Shown: positions 1-5,921 of the stretch, one piece after another
Layout: each line of letters opens with the position of its first letter
Position numbering within the stretch: the first letter of the stretch is position 1
Translations under genes and position numbers: made by a program
Notes under the pieces: generated by a model
Told to the model about the DNA's origin: nothing
Seen by the model: the letters and a program-made list of their open reading frames with translations, nothing else
Databases searched by the model: none
Assembly (NCBI GenBank): GCA_902489925.1
Contig: CABUBX010000059.1
Coordinates: 1 to 12,051, forward strand
Length of the DNA stretch: 12,051 nt
Origin: an uncultured Lachnospiraceae bacterium
GTDB taxonomy: Bacteria; Bacillota; Clostridia; Lachnospirales; Lachnospiraceae
Direction: 5' to 3'

Positions 1-55
1 ATATGAAAGAAAAGTAGGCCAAGATAGCTTATAGACTCTATGTGGATAAATATCG

Positions 56-71
56 AATATAATATTATATT
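56..71. promoter_or_regulatory. Perfect 16-bp AT palindrome upstream of the MFS promoter
   Basis: The 16 bases AATATAATATTATATT equal their own reverse complement. They lie about 33 bases upstream of the -35 hexamer of the exporter promoter. An AT-rich dyad is the kind of site ArsR-family repressors use, and such a regulator is encoded by the second gene of this unit, so an operator role is possible. The region is so AT-rich that chance dyads are not rare. Seen: the palindrome. Inferred: the role. Confidence 0.35.
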
Positions 72-143
72 AGATAAATATATAATAAAAATTGGATGAA
101 AACTTGACATACATCAAACGATATGCTATACATATATTAGATA
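66..143. repeat. 11-bp direct repeat TATATTAGATA flanking the -35 region
   Basis: TATATTAGATA occurs exactly at 66-76 and again at 133-143, 67 bp apart, which is between six and six and a half helical turns. The second copy lies just downstream of the -10 hexamer and the first overlaps the 16-bp palindrome at 56-71. Two identical sites bracketing a promoter could be paired operators, but low sequence complexity makes chance repetition a real alternative. Confidence 0.35.
104..132 (+). promoter_or_regulatory. Sigma-A promoter for the MFS exporter and ArsR-type regulator genes
   Basis: A perfect -35 hexamer TTGACA (104-109) is followed after 17 bases by TATACA (127-132). The -10 is preceded by TGC (124-126), giving an extended -10 motif. 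Transcription would start near 139, about 55 bases before the exporter ATG at 194. The match to consensus is good in the -35 and spacing, moderate in the -10. Confidence 0.7.
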
Positions 144-151
144 TACATCTA
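138..151. promoter_or_regulatory. Inverted repeat at the predicted transcription start (candidate operator)
   Basis: TAGAT (138-142) and ATCTA (147-151) are perfect inverted arms around a 4-base centre. A second overlapping dyad, TATAT (133-137) with ATATA (141-145), is also present. Both sit on the expected start point of the exporter transcript, where a bound repressor would block initiation. The downstream ArsR-type protein is the obvious candidate binder, but this is inferred from position only. Confidence 0.4.
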
Positions 152-193
152 GTTAATAGGCAAGATAATATTCTAATGATATGAGGCGATGCA

Positions 194-1489
194 ATGGACA
201 ACATTAAGAAAACAGGATATAAAGATGTATTGGGGCAAAAGCAGTATATGAAGCTTATGGCGGCAGATGTGATTAACAGATTTGGAGATGCTTTAGATGC
301 CCTTGCTTTTCAATGGTTGATTTTTACATTGACAGGCAATGCGGCATGGTCGGCCGTACTTGTGGGGGTTAACTGGCTTCCGACGATTGTGCTGCAGCCG
401 GTGTTTGGGGCATTGGCTGAACGTCTTAACAAGAAACGGGTGATGGTATTATCGGATGTGGCTAGGGGCTGTATTATGCTGTGCTTTGTAGTAGTATATA
501 TGCGTGGGGCGCTAAAGCCGTGGCATATGCTGCTGTTTACGATGCTTCTGTCATCGGTGGAGGCCATGCGCGTTCCGACCGGGATTGCTTTTGTGCCTCA
601 TGTTGTAGATATGAAATGCTACAGCTTTGCAGGCGCATTAAATCGTACAGCATGCACAGTCATGGAACTTGCAGGCTCAGGGATAGCAGGAATGATGATT
701 GCCGTGTGCGGCGTCTGGACAGTTATGCTTATTGATGCGGCAACTTTCTTTATATCTGCAGTGCTGATTTGCCGTATATCTCCGAATGGATGTGAGCAGA
801 AGGCAAAAACAGAAAAAACAGTACGCAGGCGAGATGTACTGATTAAAGACTTAAAGACAGGCTTTTTATATATGAAAAAAGAAAGATATATTTTTCACCT
901 GTGCGTCATGGGAATGGTTTTAAATGCTTTGTTTATGCCGCTAAATGCACTGATGTCACCGCTTGTTATCGGTGTCTTGGGATACGGCAGTGAAATGCTC
1001 GGATTTGTTAGCATTGCCACTTCTCTTGGAGGTATTGTTGGGGGGATGATTTATCCGTGGGTTGGTCAGAAAATATGTGCGCGTCAGACGATTCTTCTTG
1101 GCGGAGGCATACTTTCGGCAGGTTATATTGGGTATGTACTCAGCCCTTTGATGGTGAGAAGTCAAGCGGGACTTTATCTTCTCCTTTTTATAAGCGGTGC
1201 TCTTTTATGTGGAGGCGTTTCTTTTATTGGGGCTGCTGTTGGGACTTTGCTGACAATAAATGTGGACAATGATTACAGGGCGCGTATCGGTGGTATTTTT
1301 AATAGTATGGCAACGATGGCAATACCAATTGTTTCTGTGATTGTGAGCGGTCTTTCAACCATATTTTCCGTGACTTTTATTTTAATGCTTTCTGTGGTAT
1401 TATGTATGATAGTATTTGCGGTGATTGCAATTAAAAAAATAAGCTTTGAGGTGGAAGATGATGGAAATAAAGGTGTGCAAGCGAATTAA
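194..1489 (+). CDS. MFS family efflux transporter
   Basis: Predicted 431-residue integral membrane transporter with about 12 hydrophobic segments, a normal size for the major facilitator superfamily. After a short polar N-terminus (about residues 1-20), the first helices are followed near residues 71-82 by the sequence FGALAERLNKKR, a good match to the cytoplasmic loop 2-3 signature of MFS drug exporters (G-x-L-A-[DE]-R-x-x-[RK]-[RK]). A charged central loop at about residues 200-230 separates the two six-helix halves. The overall pattern resembles exporters of the MFS_3/enterobactin-exporter type. The ATG at 194 has GAGG at 183-186 with good spacing. The 3' end overlaps the regulator gene by about 32 bases, so the two are co-transcribed and probably translationally coupled. 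Substrate is unknown; a toxic small molecule exported under control of the neighbouring regulator is the likely role, not shown by sequence. Confidence 0.88.
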   Translation: MDNIKKTGYKDVLGQKQYMKLMAADVINRFGDALDALAFQWLIFTLTGNAAWSAVLVGVNWLPTIVLQPVFGALAERLNKKRVMVLSDVARGCIMLCFVVVYMRGALKPWHMLLFTMLLSSVEAMRVPTGIAFVPHVVDMKCYSFAGALNRTACTVMELAGSGIAGMMIAVCGVWTVMLIDAATFFISAVLICRISPNGCEQKAKTEKTVRRRDVLIKDLKTGFLYMKKERYIFHLCVMGMVLNALFMPLNALMSPLVIGVLGYGSEMLGFVSIATSLGGIVGGMIYPWVGQKICARQTILLGGGILSAGYIGYVLSPLMVRSQAGLYLLLFISGALLCGGVSFIGAAVGTLLTINVDNDYRARIGGIFNSMATMAIPIVSVIVSGLSTIFSVTFILMLSVVLCMIVFAVIAIKKISFEVEDDGNKGVQAN

Positions 1490-2534
1490 TTATGTTGTGG
1501 AGGCTGTAAGTCTGCTTGAGCGATGTGCGGATTCAGCGGATACGATTTCAGAAACGCTAAGGGTGCGCCTTATGCCGTCAGTGCTTGAGAGAATCAGTAT
1601 TCCTGAGCGAATTGTTAAAATGGCACAGGAGGAGATGGCAGATGCTCTTGGGACAATACGGCGATATTTTAAGGTGCTACCGCAGCTTAATTTCACGTTG
1701 GCGGATGCAATTTTATTGTGCAGGCATAAGGTGGGCACAGGCACTGTGGAGAACATACGTCTTTATCTTGGTGAAATGGACGAGAAGGAGAGGGCGAATC
1801 AATTTATCAATCTGCAAATTATAGAGGAGGAAGCGGTCAGGGATGACGGCAGAGCCGCAGTGCAGGAATGGCTTGAACGGCTTGATACGGATGACGGAAC
1901 AAAGTGGCAGCTTTTAAGTGTGTTTTTGTATCGTGAACGATATCTTGATGAAATTATTCCGCTCTTAAACAGAGCACAGGCATTGATTGATAAAACAAAG
2001 GCGATGTGGCAGCCGCTCGTCAGAGCGTTTGAGTGTTTTTGGAATGAAAAGCTAAAAACGACGGATGTTATGGGGGATATTAAAACGTACATAGGCGTGG
2101 ATATTGCGGAAGCATTAGAAGAAGGCTGTCTTTTTATATGTCCCAATATTATTAGTTTTAATTCCATCAGTTTTCATATTTTAGATGGTCAATATGAAAA
2201 AAGTTGCTATATCGGTATTCTTTTTGGCAATGATTTTTATTTGGAATCAGCAGAAGAAAAATGTATGAGCGAGGATGAACTTATTACGGCTCTGAAGCTT
2301 TTAGGAGACAAGAGTAAGTTTGAGATTTTGAGGACAGTCAAAGATGAGGGCGCCTATGGTGCCCAGCTGGCAAAGCAGATGGGACTGACAACAGCGACGA
2401 TTTCTCATCATGTCAATGCGCTTTTAAATCGCCGTCTTGTACTTATGGAAACAATGGAAAAGAAAATTTATTTCAAATTGAATAAAGAGCAGCTGAAGGA
2501 AATAATTTCACGGCTTGAAGCAGAATTTTTATAA
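1458..2534 (+). CDS. ArsR-type winged-helix regulator with a long N-terminal domain
   Basis: About 358 residues. The last 85 or so (from ELITALKLLGDKSKFEILRT at roughly nucleotides 2278-2337 to the end) form an ArsR-like winged helix-turn-helix: an L-G-D-x-[ST]-[RK] start, recognition helix around LTTATISHHVNALL, and a wing ending YFKLN. Classic ArsR proteins are only about 100 residues; here some 260 extra residues precede the DNA-binding part. I do not recognise them as a named domain; they are mainly helical in character and could hold a ligand or dimerisation site. No ArsR-type cysteine metal motif (CxC) is visible in the recognition region. I chose ATG 1458 (ATG 1461 is equally possible) because GAGG at 1448-1451 gives 6 or 9 bases spacing; the in-frame TTG at 1446 has no such site. 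It overlaps the exporter gene, so it most likely regulates that gene and itself through the upstream palindromes. Confidence 0.8.
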   Translation: MMEIKVCKRINYVVEAVSLLERCADSADTISETLRVRLMPSVLERISIPERIVKMAQEEMADALGTIRRYFKVLPQLNFTLADAILLCRHKVGTGTVENIRLYLGEMDEKERANQFINLQIIEEEAVRDDGRAAVQEWLERLDTDDGTKWQLLSVFLYRERYLDEIIPLLNRAQALIDKTKAMWQPLVRAFECFWNEKLKTTDVMGDIKTYIGVDIAEALEEGCLFICPNIISFNSISFHILDGQYEKSCYIGILFGNDFYLESAEEKCMSEDELITALKLLGDKSKFEILRTVKDEGAYGAQLAKQMGLTTATISHHVNALLNRRLVLMETMEKKIYFKLNKEQLKEIISRLEAEFL

Positions 2535-2576
2535 AAGGTCAGTATGCGGTAAAAGTCAATATATCATAAAATTAAA

Positions 2577-2627
2577 GAAGCGTTCCCGCTTCAGGTTATT
2601 CCTGAAGTGAGAGCGCTTCCCATTTTT
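2577..2627. terminator. Bidirectional terminator between arsR-type gene and abcF, with the abcF stop in its loop
   Basis: Positions 2577-2595 pair with 2601-2619 as a stem of 19 positions with one mismatch (2586/2610) and two G-T pairs, closing on the 5-base loop TTATT (2596-2600). Plus-strand transcripts meet TTTTT at 2623-2627, a few bases beyond the stem. Minus-strand transcripts meet a T-rich run opposite 2568-2576. It can therefore end both the exporter-regulator transcript and the convergent abcF transcript. The abcF stop codon (complement of 2596-2598) is in the loop and its last codons form one arm. Confidence 0.8.
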
Positions 2628-4530
2628 CCATAAGTTCTAAAAGTTCTTCGTCTAAAGCTTCTTTTTCCTGATTAATTTCCATAAGCTTTGCAACATCAGT
2701 GCAGATAGCTTCGTCGGTAAGCAGGTCATCTAATTCTGCTTGGCGGGTTTCGATTTCATCAATTCGTTTTTCCAGCTTTGCAATGTCGTTTTGGCGTTTA
2801 CGTTCAAGGGCACGCTGTTGTTTTTGTTGTTGGTAGGACAGGTTTGACGCTGAAGGCTCAGACGCGTCTAAAGCGCTGCGGCTGTCGGCCTCTGCAATGC
2901 CGCCGCTTGAGCCGGAAACGAGTGGATTGTCCTTTTTCTCAAGATAATCATCATAATTGCCCATGTAGCTGTTCAGACCGCCGCCGGTAAGCTCTAAAAT
3001 GCGTGTGGCTGTTGTGTTGATGAAGTATCGGTCATGAGAAACATAAAAAACAGTGCCGGTATAATTTTTCAGGACGTTTTCCAAAATTTCTTTTGAGACG
3101 ATGTCCAAATGGTTTGTCGGCTCATCAAGAATAAGGAAATTGGCATTGGAAAGCATAAGCTTCGCTAAAGATACTCTGCCGCGCTCACCGCCCGAAAGCT
3201 CACTGATGCGTTTGAATACATCATCGCCGGTAAACAAAAAGGCAGCCAGTACATTTCGAATCTTTGTATTGTCAAGACTTGGGTATGCATCGGAAATTTC
3301 GTCAAATACTGTGTTTTCGGAACAGAGTACCTGATGTTCCTGGTCATAATAGCCGATATGGACTTTGGCGCCAAGCTGGATTTCACCGCTGTCTGCCGGC
3401 AGCATATGATTTAATATTTTTAAAATGGTTGTTTTTCCTGTACCGTTATTGCCGATGAGGGCAACTTTTTCTCCGCGCTTGATATCTATATCTATGCCGG
3501 CAAAAAGGTGGTTGTCGTCAAACGACTTACTTAAATTTTCAACGTGAAGGACATCATTGCCGCTTAGCACCGATGGCTCAAGGCGAAGTCTCATGGAAAT
3601 ATTTTCATTTTCCGGTGCAGAAAGTCTGTCCATCTTATCAAGCATTTTCTCACGGCTTTCCGCACGGCGGATGGATTTTTCGCGATTGAAGGACTTTAAC
3701 TTTTCAATAACAGCTTCCTGATGTTTGATTTCTCTTTGCTGATTGAGATAGGCTTTAAGCTGGCTTTCTCTGAGTTCAGCCTTTTTCTGCGCATAAGCTG
3801 TATAATTTCCATTGAAAACATAACCTTTATGATGCGCGATTTCAATGACTTTTGTGACGATTTTATCAAGAAAATACCGGTCATGGGCAACGATGATAAC
3901 CGCACCCGGATAGTTTAATAAAAAGGTTTCAAGCCATGCAATGGAGGTCATGTCAAGGTGATTTGTCGGCTCATCCAAAAGGATAATATCCGGCTTTGAA
4001 AGCAGAAGACGGCCAAGAGCCACGCGGGTTTTTTGACCTCCGGAAAGAGAAGAAACAGGCTGGTTAAAATCTTCTTCGCTAAAACCAAGACCCTTTAAAA
4101 CACCTGTAATCTCACTTTTATAAGCATAGCCGTTTGCCTGCTCAAATCGCTGTGTAAGCCGGGCATAGCTTTCAAGCATCTCCTCCAGTGCATCGCCCTC
4201 GGTATGTTTCATATCTTTTTCAAGACTTCGCATTTTTTCATAAATATTTAGAATGTCTTTTTTGACCTCAAGCATAGTATCATAAATTGTATGGGTGTCT
4301 GTTAAAGACTGATGCTGTGCAAGGTAACCGATGGTCTTTCCTTTTGCGAGAATAACCTCACCCTCGTCGGCGGAAAGTTCATGCATAATGATTTTTAAAA
4401 GTGTTGATTTTCCGGCGCCGTTAATGCCGACAATGGCTGCTTTTTCTCTGTCTTCTATATGAAAAGAAATATTTTTTAAAATTTCCTCGGTGCCAAAAGC
4501 TTTGCTGATGTTTTGACATGCAAGAATCAT
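2596..4530 (-). CDS. ydiF: ABC-F family ATPase (YdiF/Uup-like), soluble
   Basis: A 644-residue protein with two ABC ATPase domains and no membrane segments, the hallmark of the ABC-F family, which acts on ribosomes rather than in transport. Domain 1 has Walker A GINGAGKST (35-43), signature LSGGQ (162-166), Walker B/D-loop DEPTNHLD (186-193) and switch His216. An inter-domain linker rich in charged residues spans about 240-325, where ABC-F proteins reach toward the peptidyl-transferase centre. Domain 2 has GNNGTGKTT (360-368), LSGGE (445-449), DEPTNHLD (469-476) and His499. A low-complexity Ser/Ala tract (about 538-565) leads to a C-terminal coiled coil (about 566-640), as in Uup and Bacillus YdiF, which has nearly the same length. 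All catalytic residues are intact. Start is ATG opposite 4528-4530 behind a purine-rich AAGGAGAGGGG (complement of 4539-4549). The position beside rex also matches my memory of the Bacillus ydiF-rex neighbourhood. Antibiotic resistance activity cannot be judged from sequence. Confidence 0.92.
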   Translation of the reverse strand: MILACQNISKAFGTEEILKNISFHIEDREKAAIVGINGAGKSTLLKIIMHELSADEGEVILAKGKTIGYLAQHQSLTDTHTIYDTMLEVKKDILNIYEKMRSLEKDMKHTEGDALEEMLESYARLTQRFEQANGYAYKSEITGVLKGLGFSEEDFNQPVSSLSGGQKTRVALGRLLLSKPDIILLDEPTNHLDMTSIAWLETFLLNYPGAVIIVAHDRYFLDKIVTKVIEIAHHKGYVFNGNYTAYAQKKAELRESQLKAYLNQQREIKHQEAVIEKLKSFNREKSIRRAESREKMLDKMDRLSAPENENISMRLRLEPSVLSGNDVLHVENLSKSFDDNHLFAGIDIDIKRGEKVALIGNNGTGKTTILKILNHMLPADSGEIQLGAKVHIGYYDQEHQVLCSENTVFDEISDAYPSLDNTKIRNVLAAFLFTGDDVFKRISELSGGERGRVSLAKLMLSNANFLILDEPTNHLDIVSKEILENVLKNYTGTVFYVSHDRYFINTTATRILELTGGGLNSYMGNYDDYLEKKDNPLVSGSSGGIAEADSRSALDASEPSASNLSYQQQKQQRALERKRQNDIAKLEKRIDEIETRQAELDDLLTDEAICTDVAKLMEINQEKEALDEELLELMEKWEALSLQE

Positions 4531-4579
4531 AGGTAGTCCCCTCTCCTTGGAATTGTAGTGTATTTTCAGAAAATAAATT

Positions 4580-4600
4580 TGTTTTAACTAAGATTAAACA
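4580..4600. promoter_or_regulatory. Imperfect inverted repeat at the abcF transcription start
   Basis: On the plus strand, TGTTTTAA (4580-4587) and TTAAACA (4594-4600) are inverted arms with one extra T in the left arm and a 6-base centre. The arms resemble the half-sites of clostridial Rex operators (TTGTTAA/TTAACAA), and rex is divergently transcribed next door. The match is imperfect, so the assignment is speculative. Confidence 0.25.
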
Positions 4601-4606
4601 TGTTTC

Positions 4607-4635
4607 ATCATATCATTGATAAGAAAGAAAGTAAA
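4607..4635 (-). promoter_or_regulatory. Promoter for abcF (minus strand)
   Basis: Read on the minus strand, TTTACT (4635-4630) is separated by 17 bases from TATGAT (4612-4607), and the -10 is preceded by TGA, an extended -10 motif. Initiation near 4600 would leave a leader of about 70 bases before the abcF ATG. No attenuator-style hairpin pair with a U-tract is obvious in that leader. Confidence 0.6.
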
Positions 4636-4758
4636 GTATTGTGGGGAAAAACGGGAATAATTTCGTCTTTGCTGAAAGAAAAAAATGAAAACAGACTGTT
4701 TTAAATAGGAAAATCTTCGAAAAATTGTGTGGGAATCGTCTGGATTTTAACGATAGAA

Positions 4759-4787
4759 TTGACATTATTCTATGCATTTAATATAAT
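4759..4787 (+). promoter_or_regulatory. Consensus sigma-A promoter for the rex operon
   Basis: TTGACA (4759-4764), a 17-base spacer and TATAAT (4782-4787) give exact consensus at both hexamers and at the spacing. Transcription would begin near 4794, about 30 bases before the rex GTG. Such a promoter should be strong unless repressed, which fits the palindrome immediately downstream. Confidence 0.85.
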
Positions 4788-4794
4788 ATAACTA

Positions 4795-4808
4795 TGTATA
4801 GCTATACA
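4795..4808. promoter_or_regulatory. Perfect 14-bp palindrome between rex start site and ribosome binding site
   Basis: TGTATAGCTATACA is its own reverse complement. It begins at about +1 or +2 of the rex transcript and ends where the AAGGGAG ribosome binding site begins (4808-4814). Its location is typical of a repressor operator. It does not match the known Rex consensus TTGTTAA-N4-TTAACAA, so the binding protein is unknown. As RNA it could form only a 5-bp stem with a 4-base loop, so a DNA site is the likelier reading. Confidence 0.45.
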
Positions 4809-4824
4809 AGGGAGTGAATAGAAC

Positions 4825-5487
4825 GTGAGTGATAGAGAAATTTCATCGGCGGTGATTCGGCGGTTACCGAGATATTACCGTTACTTGGGAGAATTGTTGG
4901 AAAATAATGTTGTGCGTATTTCCTCTAAGGAATTAAGTATTCGTATGAAGGTTACTGCTTCTCAGATACGGCAGGATTTGAATAATTTTGGCGGCTTCGG
5001 TCAGCAGGGCTATGGATATAATGTAGAGTATTTGTATGATGAGATTGGAAAGATTTTAGGGCTTGATACGACTCAGAGTATGATTATTATCGGTGCCGGA
5101 AATCTTGGTCAGGCTTTGGCAAATTATGATTTTAAACGTATCGGTTTTAGAGTTGCCGGTATTTTCGATATTAATCCAAGACTTGTCGGTTTGTCTGTCA
5201 GAGGTGTGGAAATCCGAATGATGGATGAGCTTGAAAGCTTTATTAAGGAGAATCATATTGAGGTGGCGACACTTACAGTCCCTAAAAAGCAAGCCAGGGG
5301 CATTGGAAAGCAGTTAGAAGAATGGGGCATAAAGGCAATTTGGAATTTTGCACCGACAGATTTGCACTTATCGGAGGATGTTTGTGTGAAAAATGTTCAT
5401 CTCGATGAGAGCCTCATGACATTGTCATATAATTTTAGAAATCGTGGAAATGAAAAGTATAGTTACAAATCTTATATGGAAGACTAA
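4825..5487 (+). CDS. rex: Redox-sensing transcriptional repressor Rex
   Basis: A 220-residue protein, close to the usual 210-220 for Rex. The N-terminal winged helix (about 1-78) carries the family pattern AVIRRLPRYYRYLGEL and the recognition region TASQIRQDLNNFG. The NAD(H)-binding Rossmann domain follows with IIIGAGNLGQAL (87-98) and an acidic residue after the second strand (FDIN). The C-terminal LDESLMTLSYNF segment matches the domain-swapped helix used in dimerisation. Known role of the family: binds operators upstream of fermentation and NADH-reoxidation genes and releases them when NADH rises. The start is GTG 4825 behind AAGGGAG (4808-4814), with about 10 bases spacing. rex leads an apparent operon; acpS starts 23 bases after its stop. 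No convincing canonical Rex operator was seen at its own promoter. Confidence 0.95.
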   Translation: MSDREISSAVIRRLPRYYRYLGELLENNVVRISSKELSIRMKVTASQIRQDLNNFGGFGQQGYGYNVEYLYDEIGKILGLDTTQSMIIIGAGNLGQALANYDFKRIGFRVAGIFDINPRLVGLSVRGVEIRMMDELESFIKENHIEVATLTVPKKQARGIGKQLEEWGIKAIWNFAPTDLHLSEDVCVKNVHLDESLMTLSYNFRNRGNEKYSYKSYMED

Positions 5488-5510
5488 GGATGCATGAATC
5501 AGGAGAAGAT

Positions 5511-5921
5511 ATGATTTTAGGCATAGGAATAGACTTGATTGAAACACAACGGATTAAAAAGGCCTGCCAAAAGGAGGCTTTTTTAATTCGTTATTTTACG
5601 TTAAGGGAAAGGTCACTTATTAAGGCACGGCCGGAAGCGACCGCAGGTAATTTTGCGGTGAAGGAAGCCGTTGTCAAAGCCTTCGGCACAGGTTTTCGCG
5701 GTATTGAGCCGATTGAAATTGAAGTGCTGCGCAGCAGCGGCGGCAGCCCGTATGTGAAACTTTATGGCGGCGCAAGGGCACAAGCAGAGCTGCTGGGGGT
5801 TGAAAAAATTCATGTGTCGATAACAAATACAAAGATGTATGCAGCCGCCTACGTTGTGGCGGAAGGAAAGAGTGATACAGATGAAATATATTGTAAATCA
5901 GAAGGAAATGCAGGCGATTGA
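5511..5921 (+). CDS. acpS: Holo-[acyl-carrier-protein] synthase
   Basis: A 136-residue 4'-phosphopantetheinyl transferase that moves the phosphopantetheine arm of coenzyme A onto a serine of acyl carrier protein, switching on fatty acid synthesis. Visible motifs are MILGIGIDLIE at the N-terminus (Mg2+-binding Asp8), FAVKEAVVKAFG (Glu and Lys of the active site, about residues 49-60) and the C-terminal HVSITNTKMYAAAYVVAE. The last motif usually reads S-[IL]-[ST]-H-[ST]; here Asn replaces the His, a variation outside the catalytic pair. I start the gene at ATG 5511 rather than the in-frame ATG 5490, because AGGAGA (5501-5506) precedes 5511 and the family begins exactly at MILGIGID. Its end overlaps the next gene by 41 bases, indicating coupled translation. 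The acpS-nnr-alr order is a familiar Firmicute arrangement. Confidence 0.93.
   Translation: MILGIGIDLIETQRIKKACQKEAFLIRYFTLRERSLIKARPEATAGNFAVKEAVVKAFGTGFRGIEPIEIEVLRSSGGSPYVKLYGGARAQAELLGVEKIHVSITNTKMYAAAYVVAEGKSDTDEIYCKSEGNAGD

Noticed and set aside
1799..2167. A 122-codon minus-strand frame inside the ArsR-type gene
   Set aside because: It is a shadow of the plus-strand frame, with no ribosome binding site pattern or protein features of its own.
125..4808. Shared 8-mer GCTATACA at 125-132 and 4801-4808 as a common operator
   Set aside because: At 125-132 it overlaps the -10 hexamer and is not part of a palindrome, so a chance match in AT-rich DNA is simpler.
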